Assembly: GCF_000292245.2 (NCBI RefSeq)
Contig: NZ_ALPT02000027.1
Span: 1 to 54,542, forward strand
DNA: 54,542 nt
Direction of reading: 5' to 3'
From: Alkalihalobacillus alcalophilus ATCC 27647 = CGMCC 1.3604
GTDB taxonomy: Bacteria; Bacillota; Bacilli; Bacillales; Bacillaceae_D
Made by a program: the position numbers and the translations under genes. Below the pieces are notes generated by a model. It did not search any database. It saw nothing but the letters and a program-made list of their open reading frames with translations, and was not told where the DNA came from. Shown here one piece after another: positions 16,540-25,404 of the stretch (the first letter of the stretch is position 1; every line of letters starts with the position of its first letter).

Positions 16540-16568
16540 CCTTTCAACCGATAGAAAGGGGTTTTTTT
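16540..16568 (+). promoter_or_regulatory. Leader hairpin with T-run covering the ribosome site
   Basis: CCTTTC (16540-16545) pairs with GAAAGG (16554-16559), followed by GG and seven T directly before the ATG at 16569. The right arm is the Shine-Dalgarno. It could act as a weak attenuator or hide the ribosome site. Confidence 0.4.
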
Positions 16569-17318
16569 ATGATTAAATTACGTCATGTTAGTAAAAGTTA
16601 TGCACGGTTTGAGGCTGTTAAATCGGTATCTTTAACGATACATAAAAGAGAGATTTATGGGATTATTGGGGCAAGTGGAGCCGGTAAATCAACCGTACTA
16701 CGGTTAATTAATTTGTTGGAAACACCAGACAGTGGAGAAGTGGAAGTGAATGGTCAAACGTTAACGAGTTTGAGCAGTCAAAAACTTCGCCAAGCTCGGA
16801 AATCGATTGGGATGATCTTTCAGCATTTTAACTTAGTGGCTAATAAAACGGTTTATGAAAATGTTGTCGTCTCATTAGAACTGGCTAATTATCCAAAAAA
16901 GGAACGAAAAAGCCGAGTGATTGAGTGTTTACAATTTGTTGGACTGGAAAGCTTTATTGATAAATATCCAGCTCAATTAAGTGGGGGACAAAAGCAACGT
17001 GTTGCCATTGCGAGAGCGTTAGCAAATAACCCGCAAGTTTTGTTATGTGATGAACCGACCTCTTCTCTTGATCCGAATACTACGGCTGAAATATTGCGTG
17101 TATTAGAAAATATTAATAAAAATCTTGGTGTTACGATTGTCGTTGTTAGTCATGAGATGGACGTGATTAAAAGTATCTGTCATCGTGTCACGGTCATGGC
17201 CGATGGAGAAGTTTATGAGACGATTTCAAATGAGCGAAAAGGAATCCCTCAAATCGGTATGGATCCTAAATATTTTGTCAAACAGCTAACTAAGGGCGGT
17301 GAAAGTGACCATGCCTGA
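16569..17318 (+). CDS. MetN-type ABC transporter ATPase without NIL domain
   Basis: Start set at the ATG of MIKLRHVSKS; an upstream in-frame ATG at 16524 has no ribosome site. Walker A GASGAGKS (34-41), signature LSGGQKQRVAIARAL and Walker B VLLCDEPTSSLD are intact. At 249 aa it stops right after the ATPase core, so the methionine-sensing NIL domain of MetN (residues ~265-341 in the paralogue at 12798) is absent. Energises the permease encoded next, with which it overlaps by 8 bp. Substrate is probably methionine or a related compound; not trans-inhibited in the usual way. Confidence 0.85.
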   Translation: MIKLRHVSKSYARFEAVKSVSLTIHKREIYGIIGASGAGKSTVLRLINLLETPDSGEVEVNGQTLTSLSSQKLRQARKSIGMIFQHFNLVANKTVYENVVVSLELANYPKKERKSRVIECLQFVGLESFIDKYPAQLSGGQKQRVAIARALANNPQVLLCDEPTSSLDPNTTAEILRVLENINKNLGVTIVVVSHEMDVIKSICHRVTVMADGEVYETISNERKGIPQIGMDPKYFVKQLTKGGESDHA

Positions 17319-17973
17319 AATATTAGTTCAATATCAAGCTGTAATTTGGCAGGCTATTGGCGAAACTTTTATTATGGTGGGTATTTCGATTCTAGCCGCG
17401 GTTCTAGTAGGACTTCCAGTTGGAACCTTGCTTTTTTTTACTAGAAAGGGGCAAATTCGTGAGAACCAATTTGTATACTCAACGTTTAGTTTGTTGGTTA
17501 ATATCATCCGTTCTTTTCCTTTTTTATTGTTAGTAGTCTTCTTAATCCCATTTACAAGAATGATCATTGGGACGGCAATGGGGACCGCTGCGGCAACGGT
17601 TCCGTTATCGATTATTGCTATTGCCCATTATGCTCGTTTAGTTGAACAGTCTTTATTAGAAGTACCAAAGGGCGTTATAGAAGCGGCCATTTCAATGGGA
17701 GCTTCTGTAAGGGAGATTATGTTTAAGTTCCTTTTTGTAGAAGCTCGTTCAGGACTTGTGCTTGCGTTAACGACTTCGATTGTTAGTTTTATTTCTTATT
17801 CGACGATCATGGGAGTGGTCGGCGGAGGTGGGATTGGGGATTTTGCGATTCGATACGGCTATCAACGATTTCAAACTGATTTAATGCTATATGTCATTGT
17901 GATTATGGTCATACTGGTACAGCTCATTCAATTTACAGGGACAACTGTATCCAGGATGATCGACAAAAGATAA
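17311..17973 (+). CDS. MetI-type ABC transporter permease
   Basis: 220 aa from the ATG at 17311 (MPEILVQYQ); an in-frame GTG at 17299 is possible but its spacing to GGGCGG is too short. Signature segments NIIRSFPFLLLVVFLIPF, IEAAISMGASVREIMF (EAA loop) and GVVGGGGIGDFAIRYGYQRF parallel the first MetI. Operon with the ATPase and the lipoprotein that follows after 18 bp. Confidence 0.88.
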   Translation: MPEILVQYQAVIWQAIGETFIMVGISILAAVLVGLPVGTLLFFTRKGQIRENQFVYSTFSLLVNIIRSFPFLLLVVFLIPFTRMIIGTAMGTAAATVPLSIIAIAHYARLVEQSLLEVPKGVIEAAISMGASVREIMFKFLFVEARSGLVLALTTSIVSFISYSTIMGVVGGGGIGDFAIRYGYQRFQTDLMLYVIVIMVILVQLIQFTGTTVSRMIDKR

Positions 17974-17991
17974 ATAATAGGAGGTAATAAA

Positions 17992-18822
17992 ATGAAAAAA
18001 ATACTTGCTCTAATGTCGATATTTATATTAATTTTAGCAGCTTGCACCCAAAATAATGAAACGAACGATGGTGGAGATGTAGCTGAACAAGAGGTGGAAG
18101 AGGTAACGTTAAAAATTGCTTCGCTAATCCCGCCAATGACAGAAATCCTTGAGTTGATTCAACCAACATTGGCAGAAGAAGGTATTGAGCTAGATATCCT
18201 TGTTTTAAGTGATAATGTTCAACCTAATAGTGTTCTTGCAGCAGGGGAAGTAGATGCAAACTTCTTCCAGCATGTACCGTATATGGAGGAATTCAATCGA
18301 AACAACGCGGCAGAGATTGTGCCAATCGTGCCTATTTATTTCGCTAATTATGGTATTTATTCAAAAGAGTATGATTCAATGGACGATTTACCGGAGGGTG
18401 CTACAATTGCGATTGCCAACGACATTTCAAATATCGATCGTTCATTGGCATTGCTCGCTCAACATGAAGTTATCACGTTACAAGAAAAAACAGATACTTA
18501 TTATACACAAGCTGATATTATCGAAAATCCCAAAAACTATAATTTTGAAGAAGTCGACTTATTAATGCTTGCGAGAACATATGATGATGCAGATGCAGTT
18601 GTGATGACTCCTGCGTACGCTTCACCACTTGGATTAACACCAAAAAGTGATGCGCTACTTACGGAAGGAATCGATAATGAATTTGCGATTACATTAGTCG
18701 CACGTGAAGACAACAAAGACTCAGCTCCGATTCAAAAGCTAGCTGAAGCGATGACAAGTCCAGAAGTACGCGAATTTTTAGAAGAAAATTATGAAGAAAC
18801 GGCAATTCCAGCCTTTGAATAA
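17992..18822 (+). CDS. NlpA/MetQ-like substrate-binding lipoprotein
   Basis: Signal peptide with lipobox LAAC (Cys18) and acidic linker, then LKIASLIPPMTEILELI, GEVDANFFQHVPYMEEF and GIYSKEYDSMDDLPEGATIA, the MetQ fold. The part that follows (IDRSLALLAQHEVI, VMTPAYASPLGL) differs clearly from the first MetQ, whose pocket motif is SIINNGVAGQAGL. Together with the NIL-less ATPase this points to a different or broader ligand. 276 aa, normal length. Confidence 0.85.
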   Translation: MKKILALMSIFILILAACTQNNETNDGGDVAEQEVEEVTLKIASLIPPMTEILELIQPTLAEEGIELDILVLSDNVQPNSVLAAGEVDANFFQHVPYMEEFNRNNAAEIVPIVPIYFANYGIYSKEYDSMDDLPEGATIAIANDISNIDRSLALLAQHEVITLQEKTDTYYTQADIIENPKNYNFEEVDLLMLARTYDDADAVVMTPAYASPLGLTPKSDALLTEGIDNEFAITLVAREDNKDSAPIQKLAEAMTSPEVREFLEENYEETAIPAFE

Positions 18823-18833
18823 GGTTTAAAGTA

Positions 18834-18880
18834 AAGGACGATTCGAGTTGTATTGACAACAATGAATCGTCCTTTTCTAT
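18834..18880 (+). terminator. Terminator of the second met-type operon
   Basis: AAGGACGATTC (18835-18845) pairs with GAATCGTCCTT (18864-18874), then TTCT. Confidence 0.75.
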
Positions 18881-18979
18881 TGAATGGAGTACTTTCGCTA
18901 ATTTAATCTTTAAAAGCAGCACTATTGATGCTCTTACAGAATAAGTTAATGAAAAGTGGAACGAATGGAGGGCAAGCTG

Positions 18980-19234
18980 ATGAAAAGGTGGTTCAAAGAG
19001 TTTTTCTTTTATCCAGACGTGCTTGTCATGGTGATATTACTTGCTGTTGGTCTAGTGTGGACGGTGCCACAGTTGGCGAGTGAAGAACCCTCGACTTGGC
19101 TTAAACAACATACAGAACCGTAGGAATCGACGGGGATAGCTTGGTCTATAAGAGAAACCTCTGTCGGCAAAGAAATGCGCTGGCAAGTACGCTCTGTTCC
19201 CAAGAATCTCCCACTTCAAGCGTTAGCTAAGTAG
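18980..19234 (+). pseudogene. Small membrane protein gene interrupted by one in-frame TAG
   Basis: ATG at 18980 with GGAGGG upstream opens MKRWFKEFFFYPDVLVMVIL, a hydrophobic helix, and runs to TAG at 19121-19123 (47 aa). Without that stop the same frame continues 36 more codons (STGIAWSIRETSVGKEMRWQ and on) to TAG at 19232. Total would be 84 aa with one membrane helix. The two halves look like one protein, so this is probably a recent amber mutation, or a 47-aa protein is made. Family not recognised. Confidence 0.5.
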
Positions 19235-19251
19235 CGAGTAGTTCAACCTGT

Positions 19252-20859
19252 TTACTTCTTTTCCTCATAACTAAAGTAATCAAAATCGGCATGTAGATTA
19301 GCGCCAGATGTATCTTGGCATTGCATTCCAACGAAGGCTCCGGTAAAAAAGCCTCCACCTTGAATATAATCGTCTGATAGTTTATAGGATTCAAAGTCGA
19401 TCTCGATTTGAGTCCAGTTTGTACCGTCAAATGAGTAGGAATAGCGATAAACGTCCGTTTCGACATCAACGCGTAAAGAAACGTATTCGACTTCATCTGG
19501 TATGACAATTTCGCGATTTAATAAAGGTCGAGCAAAAGTGAAATTGTCGCATGTCATGAGGTCAAGAATTCTTCCCTTTTCTTCATGCCAAGTGATTTGC
19601 AAGGCGGTCCAGTTTTGGGTGTTGTAGTAGTTTACAAGGCCAGCAGCTTGCTGAAAGCTTTCAGGGTTAAATTTTACTTTTGTTTCAGCATGAAAACGGA
19701 AATGTTGCCATCTTCTAGCGGCAAAAGCCTGTGTAAACTTAGATGTAAGAGACTCTTTCCCATAAAGGCGTAAATGTCCTGGGTTATCTTTAAGGGAGAG
19801 GATATTTTCTCCTAAGGGGATACGTAATGATTGAAAATGAAGGCTCAGCTCTTCAGCATCAAAGTCATCTTTTACGCTGTCTTGTTCCCATGGAGTTTCT
19901 GGAATATCAGGACCTTGTATTTCAAGAGCTGGTTCGTTTCCACCGACAACGTAAGGCCAGTCGTTTTGCCACTCTAATCTTTGAATCGCCGTTTCACGAC
20001 CAAGTGGACAATATCCGCGTGGCAGCAATAAAGCCTGTCCTTCCCTTGGTAATGGTCGACCTGTTAAATGGACAAGGAACCACTCATCGGTATGCGTTTG
20101 GACAATAGAGGCATGTCCTGCCTTTTGTAATGGGTTCCTTGGCGAAGTGTAAGAGGTGATCAATGGATTCTCTGGATGAACTTCATAGGGTCCCCAAATA
20201 TTTTTAGAGCGAGCAATCGTCGCTTGGTGCTCAAATTTTGTGCCACCTTCAGCGGTTAGTAAGTAATAATAGTCACCAATTTTGTATAGGTGAGGTGCTT
20301 CCGTTAATTTAATATCTGTCCCTGTAAAGATGATTTCTTTTTTACCAACCAATTTTTGTTTTTCTGGATCAAATTCTTGGAGAACAATTCCGTAAAAGCT
20401 GTGATTAGGTAAACGATGATCCCAAACCATATTAACAAAATATTTTTTGCCATCCTCATTATGAAAGAGGGAAGGATCAAATCCAGAGCTGTTTAAATGA
20501 ACGGGTTCAGACCATTCACCATCAATTGTTTCACATGAAACAAGATAATTATGACAGTCCTTCCATTGTCCTTCCGTTACTTTTACATCGGTATAAATCA
20601 ACCAAAATTTCCCGTCAGAGTAGGAGAGGGCAGGGGCCCAAACGCCACCTGAATCAGGGTTTCCACTCATATTTAATTGACTTAGTCGATTAAGCGGTCT
20701 CGAAACAAGACGCCAGTTTTTTAAATCCTTGGAATGGTAAATTCCTACTCCTGGAAACCATTCAAATGTGGAAACTGCAATATAATAATCTTCACCTGCA
20801 CGGCAAATGCTCGGATCAGGATTAAACCCTGTTAGGATTGGATTTTGAATGAAGGACAT
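19252..20859 (-). CDS. xynB: Beta-xylosidase, glycoside hydrolase family 43
   Basis: Start set at MSFIQNPILT (20859), 9 bases after GAGAGGTGG; the longer ORF start at 20877 lacks a site. The five-bladed propeller shows FNPDPSI with Asp15 (general base), WAPALSYSDGKFWLIY, FDPSLFHNEDGKKYFVNM and KLTEAPHLYK (catalytic Glu). The last ~200 residues form the beta-sandwich domain of GH43 xylosidases. No signal peptide, so it cleaves imported xylo-oligosaccharides in the cytosol. 535 aa, normal. It is followed after 47 bp (downstream of xylR on this strand) and shares its operon. Arabinofuranosidase side activity is possible. Confidence 0.9.
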   Translation of the reverse strand: MSFIQNPILTGFNPDPSICRAGEDYYIAVSTFEWFPGVGIYHSKDLKNWRLVSRPLNRLSQLNMSGNPDSGGVWAPALSYSDGKFWLIYTDVKVTEGQWKDCHNYLVSCETIDGEWSEPVHLNSSGFDPSLFHNEDGKKYFVNMVWDHRLPNHSFYGIVLQEFDPEKQKLVGKKEIIFTGTDIKLTEAPHLYKIGDYYYLLTAEGGTKFEHQATIARSKNIWGPYEVHPENPLITSYTSPRNPLQKAGHASIVQTHTDEWFLVHLTGRPLPREGQALLLPRGYCPLGRETAIQRLEWQNDWPYVVGGNEPALEIQGPDIPETPWEQDSVKDDFDAEELSLHFQSLRIPLGENILSLKDNPGHLRLYGKESLTSKFTQAFAARRWQHFRFHAETKVKFNPESFQQAAGLVNYYNTQNWTALQITWHEEKGRILDLMTCDNFTFARPLLNREIVIPDEVEYVSLRVDVETDVYRYSYSFDGTNWTQIEIDFESYKLSDDYIQGGGFFTGAFVGMQCQDTSGANLHADFDYFSYEEKK

Positions 20860-20906
20860 GATAATTCCACCTCTCATAAGTGATTAAGTTAAAAAAGCTA
20901 TGTTTG

Positions 20907-22088
20907 TTAGTTACTTCCTAAGTTAATCTTGATGAAGTTTTCCGTTGAAAAGGCTGCTACACCAAGTGCGGCAGAACGTTTTTCTAATTCAGAAAATTGC
21001 AGGTTCAGATTAGCTTGATGATTTGTTAAAGAAGACTGCTCTAGTTGAATCTTTAATTCTTCTGATAGCCATTTTTGCAGGGAGGCTAAGCGATTGCCAA
21101 TAATAATTTGTTCAGGGTTAAAAATGTTAATGATATTATTTAGTCCAATCGCTAAATTTCGCCCAAGCTTATGAATGAGTTCAATGGTTTTTGCATCACC
21201 AGACTCAGCTAATGCAATTAAGGATTCAAGTGATAAATGGCTGTTGTCGGGCGTTGTAATCCCTTCATTTCGGGCTGACTGTAATAAAGCTTTTTCTGAA
21301 GCGAATAACTCCCAACAGCCTTTACTACCACAGTTACAAGGTGGTCCATCCGTATTAATCGTCATATGACCGAGCTCTCCAGATAAACCATTCTGTCCTA
21401 AATAGAGTTGGTTATTTAAAATAAGGCCAACACCAATCCCAATTCCACCACTTATATAAATAAGGTTAGTGAACTCTTGACCAGCTCCAAATTTCTTTTC
21501 CCCGTAAGCACCAGCATTCGCTTCGTTATGAATCGTAACAGGGAGGTTATACTTCTGTTCGATCACACTTTTTAAATTAATATTTTTCCAGTTGAGGTTA
21601 GGGGCGAGGAGAATTTCTCCATCTTTACTTACCGTACCAGGAACACCAATTCCAATCCCAACAATGCCATAGGGACTTTTAGGAACGGCGGCAAATAGGT
21701 CATCAATCACATTAAATAAAACCTCAGTCGTTTCTGAAAAAGTTAATTCATGAATCTCAATTTGTTTTTCATAACAAATCTTCCCTTGTAAATCAGTAAG
21801 AATAGCAAGGACATAATTAACGCCAATATCAATCCCAATTGAGTAACCAGCTGCTTGATTAAAAAGAAGCATAACAGGTCTTCTGCCACCACTTGAAATT
21901 CCTGGACCAGATTCGAGGATTAACTCTTCTTCTAATAGTTCACTAACTAATGAAGAGACAGTTCCTTTGTTAAGCCCTGTTTGATTCGCTAAGGCTGCTC
22001 TTGATATCGGGTAGGAATTCTTAATGGAGTTGAGGATAAGCGATTTGTTTCTTTGTTTGACTACATGTTGATTATATGTCTGAATCAA
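20907..22088 (-). CDS. xylR: Xylose-responsive repressor, ROK family
   Basis: N-terminal helix-turn-helix (ISRAALANQTGLNKGTVSSLVSELL, residues ~28-52), then the ROK sugar-binding domain with YSIGIDIGVNYVLAIL, GIGIGVPGTVS, IYISGGIGIGVGLILNN and the zinc motif CNCGSKGCWE. XylR binds operators near xylose genes and is released by xylose. The start is TTG at 22088, with AAGGAG 8 bp upstream. Transcribed together with the xylosidase, divergent from the sugar importer, so both promoters share one control region. 393 aa, normal. Confidence 0.9.
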   Translation of the reverse strand: MIQTYNQHVVKQRNKSLILNSIKNSYPISRAALANQTGLNKGTVSSLVSELLEEELILESGPGISSGGRRPVMLLFNQAAGYSIGIDIGVNYVLAILTDLQGKICYEKQIEIHELTFSETTEVLFNVIDDLFAAVPKSPYGIVGIGIGVPGTVSKDGEILLAPNLNWKNINLKSVIEQKYNLPVTIHNEANAGAYGEKKFGAGQEFTNLIYISGGIGIGVGLILNNQLYLGQNGLSGELGHMTINTDGPPCNCGSKGCWELFASEKALLQSARNEGITTPDNSHLSLESLIALAESGDAKTIELIHKLGRNLAIGLNNIINIFNPEQIIIGNRLASLQKWLSEELKIQLEQSSLTNHQANLNLQFSELEKRSAALGVAAFSTENFIKINLGSN

Positions 22089-22114
22089 ATAATCACTCCT
22101 TCTATAGTAAATAG

Positions 22115-22160
22115 CACTCGTTGTTAATCATTATAGTATAAACGAGTGTAAGTGCTTGCT
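22115..22160. promoter_or_regulatory. xylR upstream control region: dyad and cre-like site
   Basis: CACTCGTT (22115-22122) and AACGAGTG (22141-22148) are a perfect inverted repeat bracketing a minus-strand TATAAT. A catabolite-response-like site TGTAAGTGCTTGCT (22147-22160) overlaps it, so CcpA may repress xylR-xynB. Confidence 0.45.
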
Positions 22161-22201
22161 AATACTTAAAATATAAAATCTATAAAGTTATTATACACTT
22201 A

Positions 22202-22240
22202 GTTTATCCACTAGACAAACGATGTTTTGCGTGATATTCT
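22202..22240 (+). promoter_or_regulatory. Importer promoter with XylR-type operator
   Basis: Operator GTTTATC-CACTA-GACAAAC (22202-22220) overlaps a promoter with TAGACA (22212-22217), 17-bp spacer and TATTCT (22235-22240). It is nearly identical to the operator before xylA at 26084, which supports shared control by XylR. Confidence 0.75.
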
Positions 22241-22290
22241 AAATTTGTAGTTAGGCTAAACTACGTTATACATTCAAGGGGGGAAATGCA

Positions 22291-23589
22291 ATGGTTAAAA
22301 GGAAAGCGGTTACAAGTATGGTGGCGATATTTATGGTATTGCTCTTAGCGGTTGGTTGCTCTAATTCTTCCGGTGATGATACAGGTAGCACAGAAGGAAC
22401 AGCAACAGTTGATTTTATGCATTTATGGCCACAAGGTAGCTCGGCTGAACACTATCGAATTGTCAATGAGATAATCGCAGACTTTGAAGAAGAAAACGAG
22501 ATTAACATTAATTTACAAGTATTAAGTAATGAGCAATATAAGGATCAAATTACGATTTTATCAGCATCAAATGAACTTCCTGATGTTGGTATGACTTGGG
22601 CAGCAGGTTATTTAGATCCATTTGTTGAAGGAAATAAATTTACTCCATTAGATGATCTATTAGGTGATGGGTTAAGAGATGAATTTGTTGCTGGAACACT
22701 AGAAGCGTATGAAAAGGATGGGCAAACATATGGATTGCCTCTTGAGCTAAATACGGTATATGTCTATTATAATCAAGCGATTTTTGATGAACATAATTTA
22801 ACAGCACCAGAAACATATGAAGAGTTAGAGCAAGTAGTAAATACATTAAATGAAAATAATGTAAATCCGATTGCATTAGGAAATCGTGATCGTTGGACAG
22901 GTTCGATGTGGTATATGTATTTTGCTGATCGAATTGGTGGAAGTGATACATTAACAAGTGCCATTGATCGTTCTGGTTCATTCGAAGACCCAGCATTAGT
23001 AGAAGCAGCTGCAAAAGTTCAAGAATTAGTAGAGAACGATTCATTTATTAGTGGCTTTAATGGATTAGCAGATGAAGAAGCGAAAAGCATGTTTATGAAT
23101 GAGCAAGCAGCTATGTATATGATTGCTACTTGGGATCTGCCTAACTTTACAACTAATGAAGATGTACCACAGGAATTCAGAGACAGTGTTGGTTATTTCA
23201 AATTCCCAACTGTAGATGGAGTAGGAGATACAAATAGCTTCGTTGGTGGACCTGGTGTTGGTTTATTTGTAAGTGAAGATTCAGATGTACAAGAAGAAGC
23301 GAAACAATTTGCGAAGTATTTTGTTGAACAATGGGGAGAGAGAGCGGTATCAGAAGCGGGTGTTCTTCCAGCAACTATCGTTGATGGTGATAGCTTAGAT
23401 TTACCAGATATGTATGTTGAAGTATTAAATGACTTAAATGAGGCGACGAATTTAACGCTGTATGCAGATGTACAAATGTCAGCAGCTGCCGCTCAAACTC
23501 ATTTAGATTTAATTCAATCACTATTTGGTTTACAAATAACACCTGAGGAATTTGCAGAGTTACATGAAAGGGCTTTATCTGAAGAATAA
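22291..23589 (+). CDS. Sugar ABC transporter substrate-binding lipoprotein (xylo-oligosaccharide type)
   Basis: Family-1 extracellular solute-binding protein of 432 aa with lipobox AVGC (Cys23). Motifs DFMHLWPQGSSAEHYRIVNE, LPDVGMTWAAGYLDPFV and GLPLELNTVYVYYN fit oligosaccharide binders. Its position between xylR/xynB and xylA/xylB, next to two permease genes, points to xylose or xylo-oligosaccharides. No ATPase gene is present, so a shared MsmX/UgpC-type ATPase elsewhere is expected. Confidence 0.85.
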   Translation: MVKRKAVTSMVAIFMVLLLAVGCSNSSGDDTGSTEGTATVDFMHLWPQGSSAEHYRIVNEIIADFEEENEININLQVLSNEQYKDQITILSASNELPDVGMTWAAGYLDPFVEGNKFTPLDDLLGDGLRDEFVAGTLEAYEKDGQTYGLPLELNTVYVYYNQAIFDEHNLTAPETYEELEQVVNTLNENNVNPIALGNRDRWTGSMWYMYFADRIGGSDTLTSAIDRSGSFEDPALVEAAAKVQELVENDSFISGFNGLADEEAKSMFMNEQAAMYMIATWDLPNFTTNEDVPQEFRDSVGYFKFPTVDGVGDTNSFVGGPGVGLFVSEDSDVQEEAKQFAKYFVEQWGERAVSEAGVLPATIVDGDSLDLPDMYVEVLNDLNEATNLTLYADVQMSAAAAQTHLDLIQSLFGLQITPEEFAELHERALSEE

Positions 23590-23606
23590 AAGGTTTTGCT
23601 TTTAAT

Positions 23607-23640
23607 AAAGGGCTATTTCTCGATTAGAATGGCCCTTTTC
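23607..23640 (+). terminator. Attenuating hairpin between binding protein and permeases
   Basis: AAAGGGC (23607-23613) pairs with GCCCTTT (23632-23638), then TTC. In such operons a leaky stem here keeps binding-protein levels above permease levels. Confidence 0.65.
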
Positions 23641-23666
23641 CACTCTTATAATTGGGGTTGTGTGAA

Positions 23667-24545
23667 ATGAACAAAGTAATGTCCAATAAGTGGTTTATAA
23701 CACTGTATCTATTACCAGCATTGTTATTAGTAGGTATATTAATCTTTATCCCACTTGTTTTAACAGGTTATTACGGACTGATGCGATGGGATGGAATCGG
23801 TGCGATGCAGTTTATCGGGCTCGATAACTATATAAATGTGGTTCAAGACAGCAAATTTTGGCAAAGTGCCGGCCACTCCTTTATGTTAGCTCTTTTTTCT
23901 ACTTTGAGCTTAGTAATTTATCTACTTGTTTCAATGATTTTAGCTTCAAAAATTAAAGGGGCCAACCTTTTAAGAAAGTTATATTTAATACCAATGCTCT
24001 TATCGTCGGTTGCCATTGCCCAGCTTTGGATCAAAGTATATAACCCATCAAATGGGATGCTAAATACGATATTAAGCTGGTTTGGTGTTCAAAATCCTCC
24101 TTTATGGTTGGCGGATCCGAACATTGTTTTATATTCAATCTTTATTCCGATTCTTTGGCAGTACGCTGGTTTTTATATTTTAATTTATTATGCGGCATTA
24201 AAAGGAATACCAGAGTCGATTATTGAAGCGGCAAAAATTGATGGAGCCAACCCAATTCAAATCGCTTATCGGATTAAACTCCCTTTAATTATGGGAGTGG
24301 TGAAGGTGACGATTGTCCTTGCAGTTGTCGGATCACTAAAGTACTTTGATTTGATTTATGTAATGACCGGAGGAGGGCCAAACGGTGCGAGTGAAGTAAT
24401 GGCCTCGTACATGTATAAGCTTGCTTTTGGAAATTACAACTTCGGATATGGTAGTGCAGTAGGGTTTATGCTACTTGTTATTACATTAGTCGTCACCTAT
24501 ATCGTTCGAAAAGTTACGGCCGATAAAGAAGAAATTCAATATTAA
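23667..24545 (+). CDS. Sugar ABC transporter permease (MalF/UgpA type)
   Basis: Start at MNKVMSNKWF (23667). Six predicted membrane segments; EAA loop IIEAAKIDGANPIQIAYRIKLP at about 190-210; MTGGGPNGASEVMASYMYK near the end, typical of carbohydrate-uptake CUT1 permeases. Pairs with the permease encoded 12 bp downstream. The ORF can be extended upstream but without a ribosome site. Confidence 0.88.
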   Translation: MNKVMSNKWFITLYLLPALLLVGILIFIPLVLTGYYGLMRWDGIGAMQFIGLDNYINVVQDSKFWQSAGHSFMLALFSTLSLVIYLLVSMILASKIKGANLLRKLYLIPMLLSSVAIAQLWIKVYNPSNGMLNTILSWFGVQNPPLWLADPNIVLYSIFIPILWQYAGFYILIYYAALKGIPESIIEAAKIDGANPIQIAYRIKLPLIMGVVKVTIVLAVVGSLKYFDLIYVMTGGGPNGASEVMASYMYKLAFGNYNFGYGSAVGFMLLVITLVVTYIVRKVTADKEEIQY

Positions 24546-24557
24546 TGGGGTGATTTG

Positions 24558-25379
24558 ATGAGGAAATTAGGCTATTTTTTACTTTATTTCTGTTTAATTG
24601 GTGTCGCCATATTTCAAGTCTTTCCGATTGTCTGGTTATTTCTTTTCTCATTAAAGGATAATCGTGAAATATTTGCAGGTAATCCTTTTGCTTTGCCACA
24701 ACAAATTAAATGGGAAAATTATTTAAGTGTTTGGGAAGCGGGAATTGGCAGTTACTTTTTTAATAGTATTTGGATTACAGGTGTCGCCATTCTCTTAACA
24801 CTATTGTTCGCTAGTATGGCCGTGTTTGTTATTACGAGAATGAATTGGAAGTTAAACAAACTTGTATTAGGAATATTTATGATTGGCTTAATGATTCCGA
24901 TTCATTCCGCCCTTATTCCACTGTTTAGTATGTTTTTGAATGTTAATTTAATTGATAATCCGTGGTCGATTGTTCTTACTTATACAGCCTATAACTTACC
25001 AATTACGATGATGATTCTTTTAGGATTCTATTATACGATTCCTAAAGAAATAGAAGAAGCGGCTATTATTGATGGAGCTTCATTACACCGTTTATTCTTT
25101 ACGATTATTTTACCATTAACGACGCCAGTCCTTTCGACAACGGCAATCATCAATATGATTTATAACTGGAATGAGTTTGTTTTTGTTAATACTTTTATTA
25201 GTTCTGATAAATATAAAACATTAACGGTAGGGATACAGAATTTTGTTGGACAGTATATGACAGATTGGGGAGCAATTGGAGCAACACTCGTTATTAGTGT
25301 TTTACCGATTTTAATTGCTTTCTTATTCTTTAGTAATAAAATTGTTGAAGGCATTTCATCAAGTGCAGTCAAAGGGTAG
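24558..25379 (+). CDS. Sugar ABC transporter permease (MalG/UgpE type)
   Basis: ATG at 24558 behind ATGGGGTG. Six membrane segments, EAA loop EIEEAAIIDGASLHRLFFTI and the end motif ISSSAVKG typical of MalG-like permeases. Forms the heterodimeric channel with the preceding gene. 273 aa, normal. Confidence 0.88.
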   Translation: MRKLGYFLLYFCLIGVAIFQVFPIVWLFLFSLKDNREIFAGNPFALPQQIKWENYLSVWEAGIGSYFFNSIWITGVAILLTLLFASMAVFVITRMNWKLNKLVLGIFMIGLMIPIHSALIPLFSMFLNVNLIDNPWSIVLTYTAYNLPITMMILLGFYYTIPKEIEEAAIIDGASLHRLFFTIILPLTTPVLSTTAIINMIYNWNEFVFVNTFISSDKYKTLTVGIQNFVGQYMTDWGAIGATLVISVLPILIAFLFFSNKIVEGISSSAVKG

Positions 25380-25404
25380 GACAAAATGGAGCTAACTTTG
25401 TCCT
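25378..25404. terminator. Short bidirectional hairpin between convergent genes
   Basis: AGGACAAA (25378-25385) pairs with TTTGTCCT (25397-25404). It overlaps the ends of the permease gene and of the minus-strand YesL-like gene. Confidence 0.5.

Noticed and set aside
19009..19203. 64-aa minus-strand ORF
   Set aside because: Shadow of the plus-strand membrane mini-gene; no ribosome site and no protein-like features. Many other antisense ORFs inside clear genes were rejected likewise.
18980..19234. Recoding of TAG to an amino acid (here and at 44184-44186)
   Set aside because: No pyrrolysine or suppressor genes are seen, and all recognised genes end normally with TAA, TGA or TAG. Mutation is simpler.
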